Positions 23,101 through 31,033 of a DNA stretch of 64,000 nucleotides are shown here, in pieces. The translations under genes were made by a program, and so were the position numbers. The notes beneath the pieces were generated by a model that made no database searches, was not told the DNA's origin, and saw nothing but the letters and a program-made list of their open reading frames with translations. Numbering within the stretch: the first letter of the stretch is position 1; the number at the start of each line of letters is the position of its first letter. This DNA is from Chrysoperla carnea. Taxonomy: Eukaryota > Arthropoda > Insecta > Neuroptera > Chrysopidae. Where the stretch lies: the NCBI RefSeq assembly GCF_905475395.1, contig NC_058338.1, forward strand, positions 94,473,435-94,537,434. The letters are read 5' to 3'.

Positions 23101-25804
23101 GCAAAATTGAAGAGTATGCATACCATGGTTCAAAAATTTTAGCGTAACTCATGTTGTCGTTTGTTTTCAACAAATGTCGAAGCAGCTTGAACAGCTAACA
23201 CTAGTGGAAATGAGTTTCTTAAGTGGTTGCATTCACTGGACTATATTGTTAATTCAAGTTTATGTGGAGAGGTTCTCAATGGGAAGAGAGGGGTTTTGGA
23301 CAATTTATGTCTACATTGTTTCCTTTGGTGACGTTTTTTTGAATATCTCTGCTTCTATTGATCGGATTGAGGAATTAAAAAAAAATAATTGTTTGTTATG
23401 AATATTTGCATCGACCTTACTTGCTATCTAACCCTGATATAGCAAAATAACGTCAAAATCGCAATCTATATATATAAAAAGAGAGTGTTTGTTTGTATGT
23501 CCCCGATTTTCCCTAAAACTAACCATTGACCTTCGGTAGGGGATTATGTCATTGGGTAGCCCTTAGGCTCCCATTGTGAATAAGGGAGTTTGGTGGGGGT
23601 GGAATTAAAAATGATCTAGGAATTCATAGAAAATAGATTAAAAAAATAGTTCTAATAATACAATAGGCCCCACTGTCAATAGTACAATTTTCACTAGATG
23701 GCGCTACTGGCGCAAATGTCTTTCGATTTTTCTCGAAAATTTTGGAATGTTCCATGGATTTCTATCGAATTTTCTAGAATTTTCTCGAACATTCTGGAAT
23801 GTTCTATGGATTTCTATCGAATTTTCTAGAACTTTCTCGAATATTCTCGAATGTTGTATGGATTTTTATTGAATTTTATCAAACTTTCTCGAACAATCTG
23901 GAATGTTCCATGGGTTTCTGTCGAATTTTCTAGAATTTTCTCGAACATTCTGGAATGTTCTATGGATTTCTATCGAATTTTCTAGAACTTTCTCGAATAT
24001 TCTGGAATGTTCCATGGGTTTCTATCGATCTTTCCCTTACTTTTCCGTACACACAGAGAGTGTAGACATAATATTGGGATCGGCCAAAAAAATCTTACTG
24101 TTCCGTACACACAGAGAGAATTAAAAAAAAAGTCTTTCATTTAACAATTTTGATATTTAAATGTGCAAAAACAGCCCAGCGAAGCGGGTTTAACAGCTAG
24201 TAACCTCATATTTCACAATAGGGTATTATCGTTAATCAAAAATAAATTATGAAAATTGAAAAAAGTTAAAATTTATGTAAAAATACACTTAAATATTCTG
24301 ATTTCGAGTCATAAAAGCACATTTTTCTTGTAAAATATTAAAATTAAAAATCGTAATTTTTAAACTGTATATCACGTGACCTAAAACGCGGGTAAGCCCT
24401 GCTGTGATGTATGTCATAGCGGTATGAATCATAGACCATCAATTAGTTCAGTGTAGACAGTTGGGTATAATGTATACATAGATAATAAGTATTTATATTT
24501 ATTATAATCAGATGAATATCTCTGTCAAAGTTATTTGTGTTATTTCATATAATGATACCCATATTACGTCATCAAATTGGATGCCCGCGTTTTTGACAGT
24601 TTAAAAAAGGTTAAAATTTAATTTAATTTTTTGGCAAGAAAGCGTGTGTATTTTTGGTGGCTTTTTATTAGCAAAATCAACATTTTGAAGTACTTTTTCA
24701 AAAATAGTGGAATACCCTATTGAAAATAAATAATTTTTGTAACTTAATGTAATGTAATGAAGATCTGAATATTTTCGAGTTTTTTGCATTTTTGTTTTGT
24801 AATACTTTGGCTCATAATCAGGATCTGAAAAAAACCATTGACACTATCCGAAAGTACATAAAAAACCTGAAATTTAAAAAAAAAAGTTAAAATTCGATGA
24901 TTTGCCTGAACTGTACGACCTGTTGTTCGTTTTTCTCCAAATTGATGTTATGTATTGGGCTAAAATTTATTTCAATCCAATTCCTCCATTTTACGAAAAG
25001 TTATCAGAGAAAGTTTAAAATATGCGGTTACTGTGATTTTCTTGAAATTTTGAGATTATTTTGCTATATTTAGGGTTCGATAGCAGACAAGGTCGATGAA
25101 AAATTGATAACAAACAATGTTTTTGTATTCGCCTCAATTTGATCAATAGAAGCAGAGATATTCAAGAAAACGCCACCAAAGAAAACAATAAATAAATTAC
25201 AATTAGAGAAGGTGGAGTGGATCGTTCCGGAATCAAAAAACTCCTTTTCTCTGTTTTTCACAACAAAATAAACCTATGTAAAAAAGTTAGCCTTCAACCA
25301 AAATTTTTCAAAAGTGATTATCAAAATTCGATAAATTTACTCCACTAGAATAACTATCTCTATTTTGAATATTCCAAATGATAGACTGTATCTGCCATTC
25401 CAATTTCTATTAATTTCGTCCAGTGTGTTTTCGTTATAGTCTAGTGACACTTTAAATTTATGTTATTATATTTTAGTTTTATTTCTAGTATAAAACCTCT
25501 TGTTGGCGGTCTTGGTGAAGATGAAATGATTTCTAAAAATAAAGTAATGGTCCAACAGGGTAGCGGATTTACCGTAAATCAATTCCATCTAGCCACGTCA
25601 GAAAATAAGTCTACGGTGAATGATGGAGATAGTACTAGTATTTCTAGTTCGGTGTTTGATGGTAGTATAAAAACTACAATCGATGATCATAAAGATACCA
25701 CCAAAGATTCAACCAAAGATACACAAAATAAAACCAAAGAAACAAAATTTATACTTAACGATGACGATTTAGTTTTAAGTGATTTTGATCTCTCCACTTT
25801 TTGA
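11083..25804 (+). CDS. DZIP1: DZIP1/Iguana-type zinc-finger protein, complete 11-exon gene
   Basis: Exons: 11083-11197, 11277-11509, 12368-12496, 13884-14410, 16457-16731, 17517-17643, 18256-18525, 18589-18766, 20021-20630, 22155-22728, 25489-25804. They give 3354 nt and 1117 residues, all junctions GT-AG and in phase. Residues 1-116 match the Dzip-like N-terminal domain (DWNLIGCVDIESII; KLFRLAQLTIEYL). A coiled coil follows, then one C2H2 finger at 160-182 (C160, C163, H176, H182), as in DZIP1. More coiled coil is followed by a conserved block near 560-618 (LQELGVDPQWKSIP), then a basic, Ser/Thr-rich tail ending DFDLSTF. Known family role: basal body and ciliary transition-zone assembly, and Hedgehog signalling in vertebrates. 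The long divergent C-terminal half makes it larger than vertebrate DZIP1. Poly(A) signal candidate: AATAAA at 26187. Confidence 0.92.
11277..11509 (+). CDS. DZIP1: DZIP1 exon 2
   Basis: The acceptor is TTGTTATAG|GA and the donor is AGAAAG|GTTTGT. Encodes residues 39-116, the core of the Dzip-like N-terminal domain, with VTTLERHINDV and FVKLFRLAQLTIEYL, the family's most conserved helix. Confidence 0.92.
11657..12236. repeat. Foldback repeat in DZIP1 intron 2
   Basis: Arms around 11925-12030 and 12060-12185 are complementary, for example GGGCATAAAATTCTCTCTTT against AAAGAGAGAATTTTATGCCC and ATGAAATCGAT against ATCGATTTCAT. The outer ends carry CAGGGTCGTATTT and GGCCCCGGCTATAAG. No coding potential. 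Confidence 0.6.
12368..12496 (+). CDS. DZIP1: DZIP1 exon 3
   Basis: A 129-nt phase-0 exon, acceptor TTATTTAG|GAA and donor TTTCAG|GTAAAT. Encodes residues 117-159, a charged coiled-coil segment (ENEELREEVFQKEKS) leading directly into the zinc finger. Confidence 0.88.
12641..13450. repeat. Foldback repeat in DZIP1 intron 3
   Basis: TATGCTTGAAACTCGAT starts the left arm and ATCGAGTTTCAAGCATA ends the right arm. The inner arms also share AAAAATG and CGCTGAAA-like blocks. It is followed directly by an (AAT)n microsatellite. Confidence 0.6.
13449..13474 (+). repeat. (AAT)n microsatellite
   Basis: About eight uninterrupted ATA/AAT triplets abutting the right end of a foldback element. Confidence 0.9.
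13720..13791 (+). tRNA. tRNA-Glu (anticodon TTC)
   Basis: A 72-nt cloverleaf without intron. Acceptor arms TCCGATA and TATCGGA pair perfectly. The D arm is GTCT...GGAT, the anticodon stem CCTGG/CCAGG encloses loop CTTTCAC (anticodon TTC), and the T loop is TTCGATT. A-box and B-box (GGTTCGATTCC) are intact, and a T-run follows within 10 nt as Pol III terminator. It lies in sense orientation in DZIP1 intron 3. Confidence 0.96.
13884..14410 (+). CDS. DZIP1: DZIP1 exon 4 with C2H2 zinc finger
   Basis: The acceptor is ATTTTCAG|TGT, so the exon opens on the first zinc-ligand cysteine. Pattern C-x2-C-x12-H-x5-H (CEICKKQF ... HQTRRQH). An acidic coiled coil follows to residue 334. The donor is GAACT|GTAAGTT. 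Confidence 0.92.
14510..14581 (+). tRNA. tRNA-Glu (anticodon TTC), second copy
   Basis: Differs from the copy at 13720 by a single base: GGAGA in place of GGATA. This turns the last D-stem pair (10-25) from G-T to G-G. All other stems, the anticodon and the B-box are unchanged, and a T-run follows. It may be functional or an early pseudogene. It lies in sense orientation in DZIP1 intron 4. Confidence 0.88.
14627..15830 (+). mobile_element. Family A repeat with nested MITE
   Basis: Starts with a GTGAAAA-type end and the CAATTG...CAATTG-like head. After an interruption it continues with AACATTTTTCACATTTAAAC, TCTCTAACGATTTACAAAAT, CGTCCTGAGCATGCTATAAA, GAGTTATCGTGATC and TAATTTCAATTAGGTGATTT. 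The interruption (14748-15316) is a separate element. The right end is degraded. Confidence 0.65.
14748..15316. mobile_element. MITE with GGGAATATTCATG termini and TA duplication
   Basis: Perfect inverted termini: GGGAATATTCATG at the left and CATGAATATTCCC at the right, flanked by TA on both sides (14746-14747, 15317-15318). About 569 bp with no coding capacity. It interrupts the family A copy, whose blocks resume on each side. TA target choice fits Tc1/mariner-like mobilisation; this is inference. Confidence 0.75.
16350..16408 (+). pseudogene. Decayed tRNA-Glu relic
   Basis: Keeps ACCGA at the 5' end, an altered anticodon arm (CCTGTCTCTCATCCAAG), the whole AGGCTCGGGTTCGATTCC T-arm half and CTATCGGAA. 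The D arm is deleted and one C is lost from the T stem. It cannot fold as a normal tRNA. It lies in DZIP1 intron 4 near the two intact copies. Confidence 0.85.
16457..16731 (+). CDS. DZIP1: DZIP1 exon 5
   Basis: The acceptor after CCTTTTGATAG at 16456 has the better pyrimidine tract. A second AG at 16462 is also in frame and would remove two residues. Encodes about residues 335-426: a coiled coil (FQELEEKFDKKLESNIERL) then a Ser/His-rich linker. Donor AAATCAG|GTATTA. Confidence 0.85.
17081..17470 (+). repeat. Family J host repeat (undisrupted copy)
   Basis: Matches the flanks of the nested stack at 52871-54545: GATTTAGGAGACATTAACCA, CACAGTTCTTAATTTTG, AAACTTGAGGAATATTGAT, TACAGAAAGCGTATTAAATA, ACACACAAAATTTCAGTTT. 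This copy, and part of a second at 16840-16900, lack the insertions found at 52.9-54.3 kb and so act as empty sites. Confidence 0.7.
17517..17643 (+). CDS. DZIP1: DZIP1 exon 6
   Basis: The acceptor TTTTTTTTAG|TA is forced by phase: the next AG would give a stop within ten codons. Encodes about residues 427-468, a Thr-rich linker. Donor AAAAAG|GTTAAC. Confidence 0.75.
17690..18059. mobile_element. Family D element, right-end fragment
   Basis: Carries the internal CCTCCTAGATAACAGTTTGG and GATAAATACTTA units. The right terminal repeat runs through GGGTGAATGTTCCTTGGGAT to CCGGCTT at 18059. The left terminal repeat is missing. It lies in DZIP1 intron 6. Confidence 0.7.
18256..18525 (+). CDS. DZIP1: DZIP1 exon 7
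   Basis: The acceptor is GATCTAG|T and the donor is CACAAA|GTAATT. Encodes about residues 469-558, a highly charged segment (VEKSKEYLEEENSEVP; EVEKDEHEELK) of likely coiled coil or disorder. Confidence 0.85.
18589..18766 (+). CDS. DZIP1: DZIP1 exon 8 (conserved C-terminal block)
   Basis: The acceptor is ATTTTCAG|T and the donor is ACGAGG|GTAATT. Encodes about residues 559-618. LQELGVDPQWKSIPQSTFED matches the short conserved block after the coiled coils in DZIP1 proteins. Confidence 0.88.
18846..19650 (+). repeat. ~600-bp direct duplication in DZIP1 intron 8
   Basis: 18850-19045 recurs at 19453-19649. Both have AAATTTGATCCGATCTTATT, TTTTTCGCTAGCTATCAC, TATGTGCTTAATTCC and GACCAGGACTCCAAATTCTT. 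A second block with TACTTGGTTTATCAAAATTG (19080 and 19370) is shared between them, so the order is a partial tandem of two units. Confidence 0.7.
19655..19885 (+). repeat. Family G fragment
   Basis: Shares with 4540-4770 the string of blocks CTTTTTCCTTA, AAACTGA, ACTCGCACTT, AACATAGCTAA, TTTAGGCGCTACGATGCCAC and CAGACACA. The terminal inverted repeat is absent. Confidence 0.65.
20021..20630 (+). CDS. DZIP1: DZIP1 exon 9
   Basis: The acceptor is TTTATTTTAG|ACT and the donor is ACTCAAG|GTATGT. Encodes about residues 619-821, a Lys/Thr/Ser-rich, probably disordered basic region (LPKRRHIRSKTQ; SKLTKPRKELSQ). Confidence 0.85.
20747..21390 (-). pseudogene. LINE fossil (RNase H to zinc-binding C-terminus)
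   Basis: On the minus strand 21082-20760 reads LKLTRAQLRRVVGLLTEHYR, then LYNIGISDDLTCRACVKDDE and further cysteines. This is the C-terminal zinc-binding segment found after RNase H in Jockey/R1/I-type non-LTR elements. The usual histidine of the C-C-H-C set is Asn here. Upstream, broken by stops and shifts, is VNETADLLL, a worn GNExAD RNase H motif. It lies antisense in DZIP1 intron 9. It is dead and truncated. Confidence 0.75.
21838..21985 (-). other. Coding-like minus-strand segment
   Basis: One minus-strand frame reads RSVLRTSAASKECKTARLAE then ITLQDTAYEVEEGQMYESRI before a stop at about 21836. The composition is protein-like and less AT-rich than the flanks. An in-frame stop lies just upstream, so it would need to be an exon or a gene relic. 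No family is recognised. Confidence 0.25.
22155..22728 (+). CDS. DZIP1: DZIP1 exon 10
   Basis: The acceptor is TGTTTCAG|GA and the donor is GATAAAAG|GTATTT. Encodes about residues 822-1012, Ser/Thr/Lys-rich with PSSSTPKKPPTPVEM and an acidic DLDTDDSSQNSD end. Low complexity; no named domain. Confidence 0.85.
22780..23175 (-). pseudogene. hAT transposase C-terminal fossil
   Basis: On the minus strand, FPNIYQMLCVLAILSVTIAT runs into NEYSFSTLRRLKTYLRSTMS, an in-frame TAA, then DRLNCLASLNIHRGVELDAH. This is the C-terminal dimerisation domain of hAT transposases, whose common form is ...AERSFSxLRRIKTxLRSTM...RLxxLALLxIH. A frameshift separates it from the upstream frame (23173-22970), which has WFDEVNCRTGDQKCKK. 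It lies antisense in DZIP1 intron 10. Inactive. Confidence 0.85.
23465..24200 (+). mobile_element. Non-autonomous Helitron 1 (carries HSE array)
   Basis: Begins TCTATATATATAAAA after an A and ends CAGCTAG before a T. CCCAGCGAAGCGGG, about 10 nt before the end, forms the 3' hairpin. These are Helitron hallmarks: insertion between A and T, 5' TC, 3' CTRR, subterminal hairpin, no target duplication. 736 bp with no Rep/helicase, so non-autonomous. Nearly the same element recurs at 50671-51504. It lies in DZIP1 intron 10, sense strand. Confidence 0.88.
23767..24026 (+). promoter_or_regulatory. 52-bp tandem array of heat-shock-element strings (5 monomers)
   Basis: Five head-to-tail 52-bp monomers start at 23767, 23819, 23871, 23923 and 23975, with a partial one before them. 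In three monomers the first 38 bp read GAAnnTTC four times in a row with 2-nt gaps: eight perfect alternating 5-bp HSE units. The monomer at 23819 has seven of eight, and that at 23871 has about five. HSF trimers bind three or more such units. Function is inferred from the motif. Confidence 0.75.
24600..25380 (+). repeat. Family F repeat copy (with a flanking shared block)
   Basis: Matches 9990-10620 block for block (GATTTGCCTGAACTGTACGA, GGGCTAAAATTTAT, AAAAGTTATCAGAGAAAGTT, TATTCAAGAAAACGCCACCA, TGGATCGTTCC). The first ~130 bp (TTAAAATTTAATTTAATTTT, GAAGTACTTTTTCAAAAA) is an inverted match of 15800-15900. Short open frames are not conserved between copies. Confidence 0.6.
25489..25804 (+). 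CDS. DZIP1: DZIP1 exon 11 (terminal)
   Basis: The acceptor is TTATTTCTAG|T, 2760 bp after exon 10, and the exon ends at TGA 25802-25804. Encodes the last ~105 residues: KPLVGGLGEDEM, a Thr/Lys/Asp repeat-like stretch, and an acidic-hydrophobic end DDDLVLSDFDLSTF. Confidence 0.85.
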
Positions 25805-26985
25805 TTTTTTGTACTTAATTTATAATTTTAGTTTTTATACGAAATTTCCTAAAAAATATATTTTAATATTTATTAATTTTGTTTATTTTTCGTATCGACT
25901 CCCATACTAAAAAATCGAATTTTTTGAGTGTTTCGTTTTAGAGCAGGCGCTCGATAGAGTTGAGTGTGCAAAATCCGAGGACTGCATTTTGTCAATTGAT
26001 TCTTGTTCAGAAAAGCTTATAAATTAAAATTCCGGATGTTGCCAGAAACCTTATTGGTCAAATTGGATTAACCCTCCCCCTCTGAGTTTTTTCAGACCGA
26101 TGGCTTAAATATGACGTCATTGTGTTCATTTGAGGGCGAAATTTAAAGTATGTATGAATCATTTTATAAAGCAAATAATTAATGCAAATAAATTAAATTT
26201 TTAAGCTTTTCAAAATCTTAAAACCATCTTTGTGAACATCTTTTATAAAGATCTGAAGAGTAATTGCAGATTGTTTGATTCTAAAGCCTCAATTTTTAAT
26301 TGTTAAAAACTGTTTAATTGTTAAAAAGTCTAACATATGTACATTTTTCGTCATGTCTAAGATCAAATTCACATGCACCCAAAAATATTTTGATTTTTCG
26401 ATTCGGATTTCGGCCTTCTACAGCCCAAGTGGCGCATGTAAATCAAAAATTTGTATTATGCATATTTTTGACAAATTTCAGATGAATCAGACTTTATGGC
26501 CTCTGTATTGTGTAGAATTTTATTTGGACCACTTTGTAAATGATTATAATAAATAAAAAATAAACATATTTCAGATAAAATATAAATTATTTATTAAATT
26601 AGAAGGGGATACTGATAAAAGCAAGTAATACCAAAGGGAAAACCCCAAGTGTGATAAAAAAAATACATGTTACATTTAAAATTTAAATATTAATAATAGA
26701 ATGCAAATTAAAAAAAAAAATAAATACATGCTACATTTAAAATTTAAATATTAATATTAGAATGAAAATTAATTTTAATTAATCAATTATTTCCGTTAAT
26801 TAATCAATCATTAAAATTGATTAAATTATTATTATAAATTGCTGATAATCAATCAATTAAATAATACTTTATTTATGTACATAATATTTAAAAACTAATT
26901 ATTTACTAATTATTTTATCCTCCAGATTAAAATATTTAAACGACACTTAAGTTTAAACTTCATGAATTTACCTACCTACTTTACA
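25805..26985. other. DZIP1 3' flank, AT-rich
   Basis: The presumed 3' UTR with candidate AATAAA signals (26187 and further on). After that there is very AT-rich DNA with a near-duplicate pair (26663 and 26726) around ACATTTAAAATTTAAATATT. No gene is visible. Confidence 0.45.
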
Positions 26986-26987
26986 TT

Positions 26988-27648
26988 TTATACCCTGTGT
27001 ATATGAAATGTATCAAGGTATATTAAGTTTAGTACTAAGTTTGTAACGCTTAAAAATATTGATGCTACGAACAAATTTTTGGTATAGGTGTTTATAAAAT
27101 CACCTAATTAGTCCATTTCGTTGTTCGTCCGTCTGTGGACACGATATCTGTGAAAAGTGAGGCTAATTTATAAATGAGCAACATAGGTCAATTGGGTCTT
27201 GGGTCCGTAGGACATATCTTGTAAACCATTAGAGATAGAACAAAAGTTTAAGTATAAAAAATGTTCCTTATAAAAAAATAAACAACTTTTGTTTGAAACA
27301 TTTTTTCGTAAACGTCACTGTTTATACGCGAGGGCGCAATTAGGACAAAACTTTTGCGTCCATTTTATCCAAAACTATAAAAGATAGAGAGTTGAAAAAT
27401 TGCAGGTAGCTTCAACTAATGGCTTGTTAAAAGATGATCGAAAAACGAAAAAAAATTCTAGAAAATACTTTCGAAAATAGCGAAAACCAAAAAATTGGCG
27501 CCCGAAAGCCACTATAATTGTGTTGGTTTTTTAAACTCTTCTTATTTATAAAAAAATAATGCAAGCACTGATATTCAACACTTTCTATACAAAGTATTTC
27601 AACAATTAACTCAGTCAATTGTTGGTTTTCACTTGTTTTTATTACGTT
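26988..27648 (-). mobile_element. Family A repeat copy
   Basis: Reverse-orientation copy from TATACCCTGTGTATATGAAA to the GTTTTCACTTGTTT end. It retains GTAACGCTTAAAAATATTGA, ATCACCTAATTAGTCCATTT and the CAATTAACTCAGTCAATTG head. The middle holds a longer variant segment (AACTCTTCTTATTTATAAAA), shared with the copies at 55333 and 60190. Confidence 0.75.
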
Positions 27649-28189
27649 TAATTTTATGGTCATGCAGTAAATTAAATTTATTAAAAGCCTGGATCTTAGC
27701 AAAAAAGTGTAATTACACGACTACTCGACGCAAAGGAGTGGTAATGTGTTTATCAGTTTATATATGTATGTATGTATGTGTGTTCCTATGTGGCACACTA
27801 GAGACCAAACACGTATGCCGCTTTTGATGATTCTTACGAAAATCGTTTTTTCTTAATCTTTCGAAGGTCACTGTAGACATGGCAGTAATGAAAATTCGAT
27901 ATGGCTACCACCAGACGACATGCTGTGAAAAACATAAAAATGAAAGATGTTAAGTGGGGTATTATTGAATAACTATTTAACAGGCTAATCGATTGACGTG
28001 AGGATTTTTAAAATCGTTCCGCGCGTTTGGTCCTTGTAGCCCGACAAAAAATATACATACATGTATAGGCTGAAAATGAAAGTCGACGAACTAAATAGGA
28101 TGCCATTGATTAATTATTGAAAATCTTAGAAGAAAAGAAATCCTAGAAAGTGTAAAATTAAAAAATTAATTAAAAAAATAAATAAGCCC

Positions 28190-28292
28190 GACTTCGTTAA
28201 ATAAAAACCGAAAAGCAAAAAACAAATCCACTACTTTACATCTGGACTTGTTTTTTTCTATTCGGTTTTTATATAACGTAGTCGGGTTTTTT
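28190..28292. repeat. ~95-nt hairpin
   Basis: AAGCCCGACTTCGTTAAATA with AAAACCGAA pairs with TTCGGTTTTTATATAACGTA followed by GTCGGGTTT. The stem is almost complete with a ~45-nt loop. The CCGACTTC ends recall family B, so a MITE relic is more likely than a small-RNA gene. Confidence 0.55.
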
Positions 28293-28599
28293 GATTTTTT
28301 AAATTTATTATTATTTTTTTATAACTGGTTAAGTAAATTATAACTCATAAAGTCAATGTCAAGTTTATTCTATATCAATTTATTAATATTGCTAAAGACT
28401 GTTCGTTTAGATATTTTTCCAATAGCGCTATTAAAAAGTATTAATAGCGACGTTTGCATTTTACGCTTCAGTTAACAGAAATATTATGGAAAATTTTTCC
28501 AAGAAATTGAGTCAATCAATTAAATTTAATTTGTTAACAATATTAAATTCGTAATACCTATTGAATTTGTTTACATAATTACTATGTCACGTTAATTAA

Positions 28600-28800
28600 T
28601 TTAATTAGTAGTTGTGATGGGCTGGTGTAGTGCATGGTATATGTATGAAGGAGGTGCACTCAGCCTCTGAAATTCAGGAGCTGATAAATGAAATTATGAG
28701 CGGAAATGTGGTAAAACACATATATGGTATCACAATGGACTCTATAGCCTAAGTGTGTCCTTCGTGGACAGCCAATAAAACCTAACCTAACCTAGGCTGC
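28600..28800 (+). mobile_element. Retroelement 3' tail fragment ending in CCTAACCTAACC
   Basis: Contains GTGTGTCCTTCGTGGACAGC then CAATAAAACCTAACCTAACC. The same tail occurs inverted at 58875-58920 (GGTTAGGTTAAGTT ... TTGTCCACGAAAGACGC). A short terminal repeat after a conserved 3' end suggests a LINE or SINE tail. The family is not identified. Confidence 0.45.
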
Positions 28801-29118
28801 GTTTAGCAGAAAAAAGCACTAGGAAGCGCTTGTAAGCAAAATGGCGATTGTTAAACGGTAAGCGCTGTCAAATAGTAAATAGCTATTTTCCTCTAGGACG
28901 CTAAGTTAGCTTTAACAGGGGAACCTAACCTAATTTAAATATATGTTTGTGAATAATTCATATTAAAAATTTACCAATAATGAATAATATATTAAATAAT
29001 GTACAAATATACTAATTATATAACTTTACAAACAACTTAAGGAGTATAAAGCTATTATTTAAATAAATGTTTGCAAAATAAATAAGCAAAATGGCGGATT
29101 GTGTCAGCGCAACTGAAG
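28801..29118. other. AT-rich stretch, nothing identified
   Basis: No coding frame, RNA gene or repeat shared within the window is seen. Confidence 0.4.
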
Positions 29119-29460
29119 TTAGCAAACATGTCCTGGCCGAAAACTGTATAAATAATATTGACCGAATTGCTTCGGAAAAATTATTATCATATAATTGGGG
29201 TCAAAATTAACAAAAAATGTTCTTAGACATTTTTCTCTAAACCCTTCAGTTTTCGAGTAAAAATTTCGTAAAATTTGAAAAACGCGATTTCTACGATTTT
29301 CATCTCTCAAAAAGTGTATGAAAAAAATGAGATTATATCGCACCGTATGGGCGTAAAGAGAAAAAGCACAAGTTCGGATGAATATGACTTTGTTTAGTAC
29401 TCTCAGGCTAGTATTTACTTCGACTGCTCCCATAAAAATCTACTAACGAGGAGTCGATTC
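29119..29460. repeat. Family K repeat
   Basis: ATTGGGGTCAAAATTAACAA and the next ~90 bp recur inverted at 30900-30990. GCACCGTATGGGCGTAAA to CTCCCATAAAAATCTACT recurs at 59425-59535. The 104-residue minus frame here is not conserved in the other copies and is not called a gene. Confidence 0.55.
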
Positions 29461-30332
29461 CTCGGTTAAATGCTTCGTTTCTTATAGTAATCACATTAGA
29501 GTTTCCAAAGCAATTGTAGTTATGTCGAATTTTGTTGTCTTTAATTTTAAAATAATCGATTATTATAAATTATAATCATAGTGTTATAAAATTATAAGGT
29601 CTATGAAGCGAAACAGTTGTACGTGATAGACAACATATTCAGTAAAACAATTTTTTTTTATAGGTATCATTTTTTACGATAATTATACTTCTAAGAATTA
29701 CTTCCATGACTGGTTACTTAAAACAATATATTGATGTTTTAAGTAAGAAAATCATCACTAGCGGTCATTGACTACCAGCTGGTCTATACTCCAGCACATC
29801 ACGTGTTCATTTTATACCAAATACTGTATGAGTTATTAAATTTGCAGAAAGACCAAGGGCTATATAAATTCAATATCGACACTTGCAAAAAATCTTAACA
29901 GTTCTTTCACAAGGTCAACCAAAATTTTTTTTTAAAGAATATCAGAATTTACAAAATATTGGTATTTTTTACTATCAAATCGTGCAAGAGAAAGTAAAAG
30001 TGGATACTTTTTATTCAACTGGCGCTGCACGCAATATATTATCATCGGATGGCAAATTTAAATACTTGATTGTTAATTGTTAAGAGCACGAGCGAAAAAT
30101 CACCCAAAAATAAGATATTTTCTGTTCTATACATGCTAGAAAGATGGGATTTTAACCAAAGGACCCAAATCAAGTCAAATAAGTAGAAAAATAGAAAATG
30201 AAATTTTTCAAAGTTTTCTGTAAATTTGAACTTATTTCGAATGCATTGGTGAAAATCTCATCATTTTAGCATGTATAAAACAAAAAATATTTTATTTTTG
30301 GTTTTTTTCATATTTTACAAATTTTTTACTAG
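29461..30332. other. AT-rich stretch, nothing identified
   Basis: Contains a loose inverted pair around 30105-30300 (AAAAATAAGATATTTTCTG against AAAAAATATTTTATTTTTGG; TAAAATGATGAG-like). No gene is visible. Confidence 0.35.
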
Positions 30333-30898
30333 AACAAGTGAAAACAAACAATTGACTGAGTTAATTGTTGAAATACCATGCATAGTCAGTCTTGATTTCT
30401 TTATCACATAACACATACAAACATGTGACACATACATAACTGATATTCAAGTATAGTACATATTATAAAATTTCCGCAAAATTGGCGCCCTCACGGGTAA
30501 ACAGTGATGTTTACGAAAAAATGTTTCAAACAAAAGTTGTTTAATTTTTGATAAGGAACATTTTTCACATTTATACTTTTGTTCTATCTCTAACGGTTTA
30601 CAAGATGGGTCCTACGGACCCAAGACCCAATTGACCTATGATGCTCATTTACGAACTTGACCTCACTTTTTACGTCCTGAGTACGCTGTAAAAATTTCAG
30701 CTCGATATCTTTTTTCGTTTTTGAGTTATCGTGTCCACAGATGGACGGACGGACGGACGTACAACCGGAAATGGACTAATTATGTGATTTTATGAACACA
30801 TATGACAAAATTTTTTTCCTAGCATCATTAGTTTTAAGCGTTACAAACTTGGCACTAAACTTAATATACTATGTATATTTCATATATACATGGTATAA
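30333..30898 (+). mobile_element. Family A repeat copy
   Basis: A near-complete copy from AACAAGTGAAAACAAACAAT to ATATACATGGTATAA. It holds CCCTCACGGGTAAACAGTGA, TGGGTCCTACGGACCCAAGA, TTACGTCCTGAGTACGCTGT and a short GGAC tandem. Confidence 0.8.
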
Positions 30899-31033
30899 AA
30901 ATTGAGGGTTTAGAGAAAAATGTCTAAGAACATTTTTTATTATTTTTGACCCCAATTATATGATAAAATTTTTTCGAAGTGATTCGGTGATTTATTTGTT
31001 TAAAAAATTACTTTAAACGATATTCTACTTTTA

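Noticed and set aside
23767..24026. CRISPR-like array
   Set aside because: Monomers are contiguous direct repeats without unique spacers, within a Helitron in a eukaryotic genome.
23903..24124. 73-residue frame in the Helitron, and similar frames at 50873-51464
   Set aside because: It is a translation of the 52-bp tandem repeat. 52 is not a multiple of three, so units are read in different frames, and the two copies do not keep one frame.
28190..28292. microRNA precursor
   Set aside because: The stem is too uniform and long, and its ends resemble family B; a MITE relic is simpler.
28780..28797. Insect telomere repeat (TTAGG)n
   Set aside because: Only about three CCTAA units, attached to a conserved retroelement-like 3' end that also occurs at 58.9 kb.
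29119..29433. 104-residue minus-strand frame
   Set aside because: It lies in family K, whose other copies at 30.9 and 59.4 kb do not keep the frame.
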